Source: Pseudomonas soli (GTDB lineage Bacteria; Pseudomonadota; Gammaproteobacteria; Pseudomonadales; Pseudomonadaceae). From it: 64,000 nt of DNA. Below, in pieces: positions 54,564 to 63,400 of the stretch (position 1 is its first letter; each line of letters starts with the position of its first letter). The notes under the pieces were generated by a model. That model saw nothing but the letters and a program-made list of their open reading frames with translations, made no database searches and was not told where the DNA came from. Both the position numbers and the translations under genes were made by a program. The DNA is taken from positions 124,001 through 188,000 of the forward strand of contig NZ_FOEQ01000002.1 in the NCBI RefSeq assembly GCF_900110655.1. The letters are read 5' to 3'.

Positions 54564-55028
54564 ATGTCCCGCCCACCACTGCCCCCCTTCACCCGTGAAA
54601 CCGCCATCGAGAAAGTCCGCCTTGCCGAAGACGGCTGGAACAGCCGCGACGCCGCCAAAGTGGCCCTGGCCTACACCACCGACACCCACTGGCGCAATCG
54701 CGCCGAGTTCTGCAGCAGCCGCGAAGAGGCCCAGGCCTTCCTCACCCGCAAGTGGAACCGCGAGCTCGAATACCGCCTGATCAAGGAGCTCTGGGCCTTC
54801 ACCGACAACCGCATCGCCGTGCGCTACGCCTATGAGTACCGCGACGACAGCGGCCAGTGGTACCGCGCCTACGGCAACGAGAACTGGGAGTTCGCCGAGG
54901 ACGGCCTGATGCGCAATCGCCACGCCAGCATCAACGAACAACCCATCAGCGAAGCCGAGCGCAAGTTCCGCTGGCCCCTGGGGCGCCGTCCGGACGATCA
55001 CCCGGGCCTGAGCGACTTCGGCTTCTGA
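54564..55028 (+). CDS. DUF1348/NTF2-like family protein
   Basis: 154 residues. [20 protein letters not shown] then [20 protein letters not shown] and [21 protein letters not shown] are typical of the DUF1348 nuclear-transport-factor-2-like family. Cytoplasmic; function unknown. Confidence 0.9.
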   Translation: MSRPPLPPFTRETAIEKVRLAEDGWNSRDAAKVALAYTTDTHWRNRAEFCSSREEAQAFLTRKWNRELEYRLIKELWAFTDNRIAVRYAYEYRDDSGQWYRAYGNENWEFAEDGLMRNRHASINEQPISEAERKFRWPLGRRPDDHPGLSDFGF

Positions 55029-55046
55029 AGACCGACACCGGATCAG

Positions 55047-55070
55047 CGGGGCCGCTCGACGGCCCCGTTT
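55047..55070 (+). terminator. terminator after the DUF1348 gene
   Basis: CGGGGCC-GCTCGAC-GGCCCCG followed by TTT. Confidence 0.65.
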
Positions 55071-55250
55071 CAGGTTTGGGAAACGGACTACGCGGCCTGG
55101 GGAAACAGTGAGCGCAGCGCTGTGCCAGACTTTGCGGCGAATCCACTTCAGGACAGCCCGATGACCCTCCTTGATGCCTTTTTACAGCGTCGACGCTATG
55201 ATGCCTCCCATGTGCGCAAGCGGTTTCACATTGCGCGGAGGTGTCCAGCG

Positions 55251-55529
55251 ATGGCAGCAAAAGCGAAGAAGGTCTCCGAACGGGACCTCGATACCCTTGA
55301 ACAACAGATTCCCCTGCACGCCAGCGAGGCTACGCATTCGGCCTACCTGCGTGCCCTGCAGGCCAGCCAGCGCGGCGTGCTGTGTGTCGATGACGGTGAA
55401 CTGGTGCGCGTCGGTGCCGATGGTGCCCGGACCGTGCTGGGCCAAGCCAGCCCCCGGCGCAAGGTCCGGGTCGGCGAAATAATCAGTGTACGCAGGGTCG
55501 ATGACCAGACGGCCGGCGGGCGTGCCTAG
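55251..55529 (+). CDS. putative antitoxin of a zeta-type toxin pair
   Basis: 92 residues from ATG 55251 (GGAGG 9 bases upstream). A lysine-rich helical N-terminus (KAKKVSERDLDTLEQQIPLH) and a small beta C-terminal part (VDDGELVRVGADGARTVLG). It overlaps the kinase-like toxin gene by 29 bases, a common arrangement in toxin-antitoxin operons. No epsilon-antitoxin similarity is visible. The role is inferred from position. Confidence 0.7.
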   Translation: MAAKAKKVSERDLDTLEQQIPLHASEATHSAYLRALQASQRGVLCVDDGELVRVGADGARTVLGQASPRRKVRVGEIISVRRVDDQTAGGRA

Positions 55530-56259
55530 GCTGCGTGTTTTTGCGGGCCCCAACGGCTCGGGCAAGAGCACCATCAAGGCAAGCCTGCCTGCGGCGCTGA
55601 CACGCCTTTTCGTCAATGCCGACGAACTCGAGCAAGAGGCAAAGGACAGCGGCTTCGTCGACCTCGCCCCGTTTGGTATTCAGGCCGCTCAGGCCGAACT
55701 GCTGACGTTCCATCTCGATCATCATCTGATTGCCTCCCGGCAACTGGCCATGCACGCCCGGCAACTGCAAGTGCTCGACAACCGGATCGACTACCGTGCA
55801 GTGCCAGTGGACTCGTACTTCGCCTCGGTGATCGCCGACTTCATTCGCCAGCGCCTGCTGGAGGCGAAGCAGAGTTTCACCTTCGAAAGCGTCATGTCGC
55901 ACCCGAGCAAGATCGAATTCATGCGCCTGGCACAAACCCAGGGCTATCGCACCTACCTCTATTTCGTCTCGACCGAAAACCCGCGGATCAATATCGAGCG
56001 GGTCGCCATTCGCGTGCGCGCGGGCGGCCATCCCGTCAGGGACGATCTGGTGCGCAGCCGCTACGAGCGCTCCCTCGACCTGCTCCCGGAGGCCATCGCC
56101 GCCAGCCATCGTGCCTATGTGTTCGACAACTCCGGGCAGAGCGCGGTGTGGCTGGCGGAAATCACCGATGGCGTGCAACTGGAGTACCGCAACGAAGATA
56201 TACCCGACTGGTTTTTCGAAGCCTACGTGGATGAAGTGGAGCAGCCAGCAGAGACCTAG
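55501..56259 (+). CDS. zeta toxin family P-loop kinase-like protein
   Basis: 252 residues. P-loop AGPNGSGKST (15-24), FVNADELEQEA motif (about 42) and FTFESVMSHPSK, the zeta/PezT layout. Zeta toxins phosphorylate UDP-N-acetylglucosamine and block wall synthesis; some family members act in other ways. ATG 55501 is chosen; a GTG at 55486 is in frame. Stop codon TAG. Confidence 0.85.
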   Translation: MTRRPAGVPRLRVFAGPNGSGKSTIKASLPAALTRLFVNADELEQEAKDSGFVDLAPFGIQAAQAELLTFHLDHHLIASRQLAMHARQLQVLDNRIDYRAVPVDSYFASVIADFIRQRLLEAKQSFTFESVMSHPSKIEFMRLAQTQGYRTYLYFVSTENPRINIERVAIRVRAGGHPVRDDLVRSRYERSLDLLPEAIAASHRAYVFDNSGQSAVWLAEITDGVQLEYRNEDIPDWFFEAYVDEVEQPAET

Positions 56260-56337
56260 GTTGAGATAGAGCCCCGCGACATCTGCCCACAGTTTGGCGA
56301 TACTGCGCAGCCCTCATCCATGAAAAGGACTTCGCTG

Positions 56338-56943
56338 ATGAAGCGACTGCTTACCCTCGCCCTCCTCACCCTGGCCATCGCCGGCTGCGACAAGGCCGAA
56401 CAGACCGCTGCAGTGTCTGGCCAATGCGCCAAGGACACCGACTGCAAAGGTGAGCGCATCTGTGAAAGTGGACAGTGCATCAACCCCCAGCCGCAACCCG
56501 CGCTGCTGGCCAAACCGGCCAGCGCGCCACTGGCGCCGAGCATCGCCTACGAGCCGCTGCCAGTCGGCGACGAAGGCGCCGGGCCGTTCACCGTGCAAGG
56601 CATGGAACTGGGCACCGCGCTGAACTACCAGTCCCGGGCGGGCGTGATGAACGTCATGGAGGCCGTCGTCGCCGATGCCGAAAGCACCGGCTACGTTGCC
56701 ATCGAAAAGGCCTATACGTTCGGCCCCAACCGCTATGTACTCGTTGTGTCCACGGGCGAAGGCGGCAATGCCTGCCCGGCGTCCACCTATGTCTTCAGCT
56801 TCGACACCGCCAGCGAGCATGTGGACGGCAAGGCGGAGGTGGACGGCTGTTCGGAAATGGTCGAAAGCATGGCCGAGGGCAACAAGCTGACCATCAAGAA
56901 GGACGGCGCCGCGACCGTGGTGTACAACGGCCAGGTGAAGTGA
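56338..56943 (+). CDS. lipoprotein with Dickkopf-like cysteine motif
   Basis: 201 residues from ATG 56338 (AAGGA 9 bases upstream). Lipobox AIAGC (Cys18) followed by a small disulfide-type motif CAKDTDCKGERICESGQC (about 32-50), then a mixed domain with two more cysteines. Function unknown; exported. Confidence 0.75.
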   Translation: MKRLLTLALLTLAIAGCDKAEQTAAVSGQCAKDTDCKGERICESGQCINPQPQPALLAKPASAPLAPSIAYEPLPVGDEGAGPFTVQGMELGTALNYQSRAGVMNVMEAVVADAESTGYVAIEKAYTFGPNRYVLVVSTGEGGNACPASTYVFSFDTASEHVDGKAEVDGCSEMVESMAEGNKLTIKKDGAATVVYNGQVK

Positions 56944-57123
56944 TCAAGGGCGATCAGGTGGCCCGGCTCGCGCCAGGCGCAACGCACTGAAGTCGTTGAT
57001 GATTCCGCCATGGGCCCGGCAGAACTTTTTCCGTTTTGCCGGTCTATTGGGTGAGTGCGCCACGCGGCTGTCCTGGCATCCGCTGGCCACACGCTCAATT
57101 GCCCACAGAGGTTGTCTTCACTG

Positions 57124-57504
57124 ATGAAAATCCCTGCCCCATGCATGCTGCTCGTTGGCCTGTTCGCACTCGCGGCCGCAGGCTCGGCATCCGCCGCACC
57201 GATGAAGACTGTTGTACCTTCCGCCCTGGTCCTCGACGCGGCGAGCCATCCCGCAGCCGAACACCCCTGGCCCAGCCTGGCAAGCGCGCCATCGGCAGCG
57301 CTGCTGGCCCATGACGACCGCTACCGCCACGACGAGCGCTGGCATGACCACCGCGACGACTGGCGCCGAGAGCAGTGGCGCCGCGAACAATGGCGCCGGG
57401 AGCAGCACCGCCGGGCAATGGAGCGGCAACGCTACTGGGACCGCCACCATGATCGCGCCCTGCACCATCGCTATGACGACGAGCGTCGTTACTATCGCCG
57501 CTGA
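57124..57504 (+). CDS. exported Arg/His/Asp-rich repeat protein
   Basis: 126 residues. Sec signal peptide (cleavage after SASA). The mature C-terminal half is almost only R, H, D, W, E, Y and Q with the repeat RREQWRREQWRREQ and then HHDRALHHRYDDERRYYRR. Similar low-complexity periplasmic proteins are uncharacterised; no fold predicted. Confidence 0.65.
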   Translation: MKIPAPCMLLVGLFALAAAGSASAAPMKTVVPSALVLDAASHPAAEHPWPSLASAPSAALLAHDDRYRHDERWHDHRDDWRREQWRREQWRREQHRRAMERQRYWDRHHDRALHHRYDDERRYYRR

Positions 57505-57671
57505 TCAGCACCCCGTGTATTCAGCTCCGCGCTGAAGCTCCACTGGGGGCTGGAGTCCACCGCAACGCTTCGCTGGAATATCTTGAAAAATCGTGCAGGC
57601 CCGACCTGTTGAATGGCAATCTAGGGCGCGCAGCAAACCCTCTTCAGGATATTCGACGGAGTCATGCACTC

Positions 57672-58487
57672 ATGGCAGCAATGGATCGCGTTTTTCATGA
57701 CCTTCACCGGCAAGGGCTGTTGCTGCTGGCCAATGTGGCGGACGCCGGCGGTGCACGCCTGGTCGAGCGCCAGGGCAGCAAGGCAGTTGCCACCAGCAGC
57801 GCCGCCGTGGCCTGGTCCCATGGTTACCAGGATGGTGACAAGCTGCCCTTGGCGCTGCTGGCCGGCACCGTCGAGTCGATGGCAAGGGTACTCAACGTGC
57901 CGCTGACCGTTGATATAGAAGGCGGCTACTCGGACGCTCCCGAACAGGTCGCCAAGGTCGTCGAGACCGTCATCGCCGCCGGCGCGGTGGGCATCAACAT
58001 CGAGGACGGCACCCACCCCCCCGAACAGCTCCTGCGCAAGCTCGACGCCGCCAGAAACGCCGCCAGCCAGCGCGGGGTCGACCTGTTCATCAACGTGCGC
58101 AGCGATGTCTACCTGAAGCACCTGCTGCCCGCCGAGCAACGCCTCGAAGAGCTCCTGCGTCGCGCCACGCAGTATGCCGCCGGTGGCGCAAACGGGCTGT
58201 TCGCCGCCGGCGTGGTCGAGCCCGGCGAGATCGCCACGCTGTGCCGGGAGGTGACGTTGCCGGTCAACCTACTCTGGCGCGCAGGCTTGCCCAGCTCTGC
58301 CGAATTGCAACGGCTTGGCGTTCGCCGCCTGAGCGCCGGTTCGAGCATCGCCGAGTTTCTCTACGGTGCCATGAGCGGCCTGACCCAGCGCTTCCTGGAA
58401 AACGGACAGCTCGACACCAGCGGGTTGAAGGCCCACAGCTATGCAGAACTCAACGCACTGATGGCCACCAAGGCTGATAACACCTGA
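57672..58487 (+). CDS. isocitrate lyase/PEP phosphonomutase superfamily protein
   Basis: 271 residues from ATG 57672. A PEP-mutase/ICL TIM barrel: SSAAVAWSHGYQDG (about 30-43), VPLTVDIEGGYSD with the metal acid (about 78), VGINIEDGTHPPE (about 110) and VDLFINVRSDVY. The KKCGH-type loop of isocitrate lyase is absent. Members include oxaloacetate decarboxylase and 2-methylisocitrate lyase; the reaction is not defined here. Confidence 0.85.
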   Translation: MAAMDRVFHDLHRQGLLLLANVADAGGARLVERQGSKAVATSSAAVAWSHGYQDGDKLPLALLAGTVESMARVLNVPLTVDIEGGYSDAPEQVAKVVETVIAAGAVGINIEDGTHPPEQLLRKLDAARNAASQRGVDLFINVRSDVYLKHLLPAEQRLEELLRRATQYAAGGANGLFAAGVVEPGEIATLCREVTLPVNLLWRAGLPSSAELQRLGVRRLSAGSSIAEFLYGAMSGLTQRFLENGQLDTSGLKAHSYAELNALMATKADNT

Positions 58488-58500
58488 ACGAAGCAAAGGC

Positions 58501-58531
58501 TGCACGTGCAGAAGCTGAGGCTGCACGTGCA
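58501..58531. promoter_or_regulatory. two perfect TGCACGTGCA palindromes 21 bp apart
   Basis: TGCACGTGCA at 58501-58510 and 58522-58531, each preceded by GGC. Centre-to-centre distance is 21 bp, two helical turns, in the 227-bp gap before the PAS-GGDEF gene. This is a typical arrangement for cooperative binding of a dimeric regulator. Confidence 0.5.
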
Positions 58532-58714
58532 AACCTTCGCGGCTCCACGCGCCGGGTCGCAACACATGAACGTCATACCGGTAGTGCCCCGCCCCCGACC
58601 CTGTGTATGCTGCTCGGGCGCGGCAAGCGGCCCACGGCGGCTTGCAGGACATCGCGCGGCCGCCCTGCGTGATCGGACCATGACCGGGCTACCCGTATCG
58701 GACACCCCCGCCCT

Positions 58715-59578
58715 ATGCCCGTCGACCTGCAAGCGCTCTACCCCAGGCTGATCCACCTGATGCTGGACACCGTGTTCGTGGTCGACCGGGAGGACACCAT
58801 CGTGTTCGTGAGCGATGCCTGCGAGGCCTTGCTCGGCTACCGCGCCGACGAGCTCACCGGCACCCCGATCACCCGCTACATGCACCCGGATGACCTGGAG
58901 GCCACCCGCGCCTCGATCGTGCGGGTGATGAACGGCAACGCCCACTGTGACTTTCGCAACCGCTATGTGCGCAAGGATGGCGAGATCGTGCACATTCTCT
59001 GGGCGGCCTCCTGGTCCGATGAAGTAGGCGCGCGGATCGGTGTGGCCCGCAACGTCACCGCCCTCACCCAGGCCGAGCAGGAACTACGCTTCCTCGCCCA
59101 TCACGACCCGCTGACCAAATTGACCAACCGCTCGCTGTTCAACGATCGCCTCGCCACGGCCCTGCGCATGGCTCGCCAGCAGCGCCGACGGCTGGCCTTG
59201 CTGTTTCTCGACGTCAATGATTTCAAGGGCATCAATGATGTGCATGGCCATGCTGCTGGCGACCGCGTGCTGTGCACCATCGCCCGCCGGCTGCAGGACA
59301 GTGTGCAGGCGGCGGACACCGTGGCGCGGATCGGCGGCGACGAGTTCATCGTGCTGCTGACTGACGTGCCCTCGGAGGATGCCGTGTACGAGATGGTCGA
59401 GCAGATCGCCAAGGTCATGGAGCAACCGCTCGGCGCCGAGTTCGGCGAGGTCCTGATGCCTTCCTGCAGCATCGGCGTGGCCTGCTACCCCAGCGATGGC
59501 GAGGATGCCGACACCTTGCTCAGCCACGCCGATGGCCAGATGTACCTCAAGAAACGGCGGCGCGTACGCGTAGGGTGA
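58715..59578 (+). CDS. PAS-GGDEF diguanylate cyclase
   Basis: 287 residues, no membrane segment. PAS domain at about 15-120 (LMLDTVFVVDREDTIVFVSD) and a GGDEF domain at about 125-285 with intact active-site RIGGDEFIVLL and the usual HDPLTKLTNRSLFNDRL start. It should make cyclic di-GMP in the cytoplasm. No RxxD inhibitory site is evident before GGDEF. Followed by a REP half-site (59583-59610). Confidence 0.93.
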   Translation: MPVDLQALYPRLIHLMLDTVFVVDREDTIVFVSDACEALLGYRADELTGTPITRYMHPDDLEATRASIVRVMNGNAHCDFRNRYVRKDGEIVHILWAASWSDEVGARIGVARNVTALTQAEQELRFLAHHDPLTKLTNRSLFNDRLATALRMARQQRRRLALLFLDVNDFKGINDVHGHAAGDRVLCTIARRLQDSVQAADTVARIGGDEFIVLLTDVPSEDAVYEMVEQIAKVMEQPLGAEFGEVLMPSCSIGVACYPSDGEDADTLLSHADGQMYLKKRRRVRVG

Positions 59579-59639
59579 GCCGACCTCATCGCGGGGCAAG
59601 CCCACTCCCACGCGTTCGGGTAATGGTCCAAGCGATTGC

Positions 59640-60515
59640 TCAGCCCTTCCAGGCCTCCACGACCACCCGCGTGGCTGCCGCGATCGTCTCGCTGTTCCAT
59701 GGCGCATCCGCCTTGGTTCCACGGCTGAACACCACCACGATCCACGGCGCCCGGCCTTTGGGCCAGATGACCGCGACATCGTTGGCCACACCGTAGTCAC
59801 CCGACCCGGTCTTGTCACCCACCACCCAATCCTTCGGCACACCGGCGCGGATGCGGGCATCGCCCGTGGTGTTGCCCTTGAGCCAATCCTGCAGCTGTTG
59901 GCGCTCGGCAGCAGCCAGGCCATCGCCCAGCAACAGACGCTGCAGGGTCACCCCCATCGCCAGGGGTGTGGTGGTGTCACGCGGATCGCCCGGCAAGGCG
60001 GTGTTGAGGGTCGGTTCGTTGCGGTCGAGGCGGAACGTCGGGTCACCCAGGCTGCGGGTAAACGCCGTAAGACCCGACGGGCCACCGACCAGCTCAAGCA
60101 ACAGGTTGCCGGCAGTGTTGTCGCTGTACTGCACCGCGGCGGCGCAGAGCCCGGCGACGGTCATGCCGGCGCCCACGTGCTTTTCGGTGACCGGGGAATA
60201 CACCACCAGCTGTTCGGCGCCGTAGGCGATACGCCGCTCCAGCAATCCCGGCTCGGCCTGGCTGCGGTGCAGGATGGCGCCGGCGAGGATGGCCTTGAAG
60301 GTGCTGCAGAACGCGAAGCGCTCCTCGGCGCGCCAGGCGAGTTGCTGGCCGCTGCCGGTGTCCAGGGCCCACAGGCCGATCGTGCTGCCGGTTGTGGCCT
60401 CCAGTTGCTGCAATGCTTTGCGCAGCGGGTCATCCGCCCAGGTTGGCAGGGCCAGCAGGGCCAAGCCGCCGAGCGCGCCCTGGAGCACGCGACGGCGGCT
60501 GAGGGTGGGAGTCAT
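59640..60515 (-). CDS. class A beta-lactamase with Tat-type signal peptide
   Basis: 291 residues from ATG 60515 (AAGGA 8 bases upstream). The signal SRRRVLQGALGGLALLALPT is a Tat-like twin-arginine leader, cleavage after WA. Active-site motifs complete: S71-T-F-K74, SDN (131-133), E167 in EPTLNTA and KTG (235-237). C70 sits next to the nucleophile. Hydrolyses beta-lactams in the periplasm. Species of this group usually rely on chromosomal AmpC, so this is an extra enzyme. No adjacent mobile element or ampR is seen. Confidence 0.93.
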   Translation of the reverse strand: MTPTLSRRRVLQGALGGLALLALPTWADDPLRKALQQLEATTGSTIGLWALDTGSGQQLAWRAEERFAFCSTFKAILAGAILHRSQAEPGLLERRIAYGAEQLVVYSPVTEKHVGAGMTVAGLCAAAVQYSDNTAGNLLLELVGGPSGLTAFTRSLGDPTFRLDRNEPTLNTALPGDPRDTTTPLAMGVTLQRLLLGDGLAAAERQQLQDWLKGNTTGDARIRAGVPKDWVVGDKTGSGDYGVANDVAVIWPKGRAPWIVVVFSRGTKADAPWNSETIAAATRVVVEAWKG

Positions 60516-60741
60516 GCGGGTGTTCCTTACGGCAATGAGCAAAACGCAAAGGCTAGAACGTTTTAGCATGCGCGCCAAGCAGAGGATGCGCCCAGGCCTG
60601 CCTGCGCGGCGCATGACACGCGCCTCTCCTGTCACCGCCCCAGGACAATTCTTTTCGCGCCACCGCCCTGGCCACCCTTGCGCTGACCGGCAAAAGGCAG
60701 GACAGTAACCGGGTATTCCCGCAGAGAAACGGAGATTCGCC

Positions 60742-61059
60742 TTGACTACCGATCGCCTGAGCCTGCTCCAGTTCGAGCACCTCAGCCTGAAACCCGCCGC
60801 CGCCAGCCAGTTCGCCCTTTCGTTGAAGGAGCTTGAACAGCTGACCCTCCCCGAGCGCTACGCCTTTCGTGCAGCACACTACCTGGGCGACCTGGCCGAA
60901 GCGGAGAACAGCCAGCAACTGGCGGTCGCCAAGGATCAGGGCATCGGATTTACCCAGGGCCTGCTCACCGCCGCGGCAATCGAAGACGTACTGGCGAAAA
61001 GACTGATCGAGGTCTTCAATAACGCCAGCGAACGCGCCCACAAGCTGTTGCCTCAGTAA
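60742..61059 (+). CDS. hypothetical 105-residue helical protein
   Basis: TTG start at 60742 with GGAG 8 bases upstream. Helical with two hydrophobic-patterned segments (FALSLKELEQLTLPERYAFR; AAAIEDVLAKRLIEVFNNAS). No known family. Confidence 0.65.
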   Translation: MTTDRLSLLQFEHLSLKPAAASQFALSLKELEQLTLPERYAFRAAHYLGDLAEAENSQQLAVAKDQGIGFTQGLLTAAAIEDVLAKRLIEVFNNASERAHKLLPQ

Positions 61060-61155
61060 TGCCTTCTAGAGCCCGGCCACATGCCGGGCTCTGCCCTGCC
61101 CCGACCCTGTCCTACCTGCTTCTGCGTCTCGCCTGGCATAGCCCAAGGAGTCCAC

Positions 61156-61544
61156 ATGCCCCTGGTACGCATCGACATCAAGCGCCACCCCGACCCGACC
61201 CGACCCACCTGCGCACGCTTGGCCAGATCGTCTACGACTGCCTGCGGCGCACGATCAATGTCCCCGAGCACGACAACTTCCAGGTCCTGACCGAGCACGA
61301 CGGTGATCGCCTGGTGTTCGACCCGCAGTACCTGGGCATCCAGCGCTCCGACGGCCAGGTGTTCATCCAGATCACCCTCAGCGAAGGCCGCACCCTGGAG
61401 CAGAAGAAAGCGCTGTACCAGGCGATCGCCGAAGGCTTCGAACGCGAGGCCGGGGTCCGCCCGCAGGACGTGTTCATCAACCTGGTCGAAGTGCGCAAGG
61501 AGAACTGGTCGTTCGGCAACGGTATCGCCCAGTACGCGCTCTGA
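61156..61544 (+). pseudogene. tautomerase family gene broken by a 5-bp repeat expansion
   Basis: The start MPLVRIDIKRHPDP (frame 1) and the body LRTLGQIVYDCLRRTINVPE to FGNGIAQYAL (another frame) together make a complete 4-oxalocrotonate-tautomerase-like/MSAD family protein with Pro1. The break lies in CGACC repeated three times (61191-61205). Removing one 5-bp unit restores a single frame with no other change. It is either a slippage mutation, a contingency locus or a sequencing error. Confidence 0.85.
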
Positions 61545-61620
61545 GGTAAAACGATCACCTGTCGCAGAGGACCTGCGTCCACCCCGGCATGACACGCACC
61601 CATTCAAGGAAGAAAAGAGA

Positions 61621-61972
61621 TTGAAAACAGTTTTCGGCGCACTGTTGTGGGCTTGCCTGACGACGCTTGCCTTTGCCGATGAGAACGCCCATCGGCTTCC
61701 AATCCTCCACACTGCAGGATTCGCACACTGGCCGCCCACTGCAGATGGTGGTCTGGTACCCGACCGCAGCGACCACCACCGCGCAACTGATCGCCGACAA
61801 TGCGTGCAAGCCTGGCGCACAGTCATTGCTCGAAGCGCAAGTGCCCGGCGATGGCATCTTTTGCCTGGACGGCGATAACGGCCGCGCCCGCGAGGTGATC
61901 CAGCAGCAGGTCACTTCACTGATAACAGCATTTCTCGCCCAGCCAGCCGGCAGAACAACAGGCAGTCTTTGA
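61621..61972 (+). pseudogene. alpha/beta hydrolase remnant
   Basis: Starts with a TTG and a signal peptide (LKTVFGALLWACLTTLAFAD) in one frame, continues in a second frame with IGFQSSTLQDSHTGRPLQMV and VWYPTAATT (start of a dienelactone/PAF-acetylhydrolase-like lipase), then jumps to the C-terminal end (EVIQQQVTSLITAFLAQ). The catalytic core of about 200 residues is deleted and a frameshift lies near 61680, so it is non-functional. Confidence 0.7.
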
Positions 61973-62146
61973 ACTTGCGGTATTGACCGCGAGCTCACGC
62001 CCGCTCAATACCGACAACTGTCGTCATCGCGGTGGTTGCCTGTGTTGCCGCTGACCGCACGCCCTGCCCGAAGCAGCGACGATTGGTATACCGTTGCCGC
62101 GCCGAAACAATGTTCAACCCCTCCCCTGATTGATGGAGCACACGCG

Positions 62147-62800
62147 ATGGCCAACGCGCCGTTCTTTCCCCTGCAGCCCCTGGCGGACGAACTGCTGCCC
62201 TGCCTGCCCGTTGCCAGCACCGACGGCTCCCACGACCTCGCCCATGTGCAGCGGGTGTGGAGCAACGTCCGGCGCATCCAGGCCAAGGAAGGTGGCGACC
62301 TTGAACTGCTGCTCGCCGCCACCGTGCTGCACGATTGCGTGGCGGTGGAGAAGAACTCGCCTCTGCGCAGCCAGGCCTCGACACTGTCGGCCGAACGGGC
62401 CGCCGCGATCCTCACTGACATGGGCTGGCCATCGGCACGCGTCGAACAAGCGGCCCATGCTGTGCAGACCCACAGTTTCTCGGCGGGCATCGCGCCGCTG
62501 AGCCTGGAGGCGAAGATCCTCCAGGACAGCGACCGCCTCGATGCCCTCGGCGCGGTGGGCGTCGCCCGTTGTTTTTATGTCGCGGGCCGCATGGGCTCGT
62601 CACTGTACGACTTCGAAAACCCCACCGCCGAAGGGCGAGACCACCAGGACAACCGGTACGCCATCGAGCATTTCCACACCAAGCTGCTCAAGCTCGCCTC
62701 GGGGTTCCAGACAACTGCGGGGGCTCGCCTGGCCATGCTGCGGCATGAACGGCTGGCGTCGTTCCTGGACGACTTCATGGATGAGATCGGCGTGGCCTGA
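62147..62800 (+). CDS. HD domain phosphohydrolase
   Basis: 217 residues from ATG 62147 (GGAG 9 bases upstream). HD metal motifs: H in SHDLAHVQRVW (about 28), HD in TVLHDCVAVEK (about 62) and the later KILQDSDRLDALG (about 128). Resembles YedJ/YpgQ-type phosphohydrolases acting on nucleotides. Substrate unknown. Confidence 0.9.
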   Translation: MANAPFFPLQPLADELLPCLPVASTDGSHDLAHVQRVWSNVRRIQAKEGGDLELLLAATVLHDCVAVEKNSPLRSQASTLSAERAAAILTDMGWPSARVEQAAHAVQTHSFSAGIAPLSLEAKILQDSDRLDALGAVGVARCFYVAGRMGSSLYDFENPTAEGRDHQDNRYAIEHFHTKLLKLASGFQTTAGARLAMLRHERLASFLDDFMDEIGVA

Positions 62801-62807
62801 GCTCGTC

Positions 62808-63269
62808 TCAGGTCGCCGGCACCTGCAAGCCGGTCTTCACATTGCTCATCGACACCAGCGTCTTGAAGCGCTTCACATTGTTGCTCTGGAAGAACAGCTC
62901 CCGCGTCAACTGGGTGTACTGCGCCATGTCCCGCACCAGCATGATCAACACGAAGTCGCATGCTCCCGCCACGTAGTAGCACTGCTGCACCTGCGGGCAG
63001 GCCATGAAGGTGCGCTTCATGGCGTCGAGCAGGTCGAGCCGCTCGTTCTCCACCTCCACTTCGGTGATCACCGTCAGCGTGTAACCCAGCGCCAGCGGAT
63101 CGACCTGGGCCACGGTGCGCTGAATCACGCCGTCTTGGGTGAGTTTCTTCAGCCGGCGGTTAACCGCAGCCGACGACAGGTTCACCTGCACGCCTAGGTC
63201 GATCTGGGAAGTGCTGGCATCACGCTGCACGGCGTCGAGCAGTGCGCGGTCGAAGGGGTCAAGGCTCAT
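62808..63269 (-). CDS. Lrp/AsnC family transcriptional regulator
   Basis: 153 residues. N-terminal HTH (STSQIDLGVQVNLSSAAVNR, about 17-36) and C-terminal RAM ligand domain (CPQVQQCYYVAGACDFVLIM). Divergent from the carbamoylase-type hydrolase at 63401 and likely its regulator, with a 131-bp shared promoter. Confidence 0.93.
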   Translation of the reverse strand: MSLDPFDRALLDAVQRDASTSQIDLGVQVNLSSAAVNRRLKKLTQDGVIQRTVAQVDPLALGYTLTVITEVEVENERLDLLDAMKRTFMACPQVQQCYYVAGACDFVLIMLVRDMAQYTQLTRELFFQSNNVKRFKTLVSMSNVKTGLQVPAT

Positions 63270-63400
63270 GTAGGTGGGGTCCTGGCAGGCGTATGCACCC
63301 GCAATGAAATTACGCTTTTGGCCTGAAAATCAATCTTTCAGTTCAGCACAAGCAAATATCATTTCGCCCACACCGCTTGAACGAGGCCCTGGAGAAACGC

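Noticed and set aside
61156..61544. Programmed ribosomal frameshifting in the tautomerase gene
   Set aside because: No slippery heptamer or downstream structure is evident; a tandem 5-bp repeat explains the shift directly.
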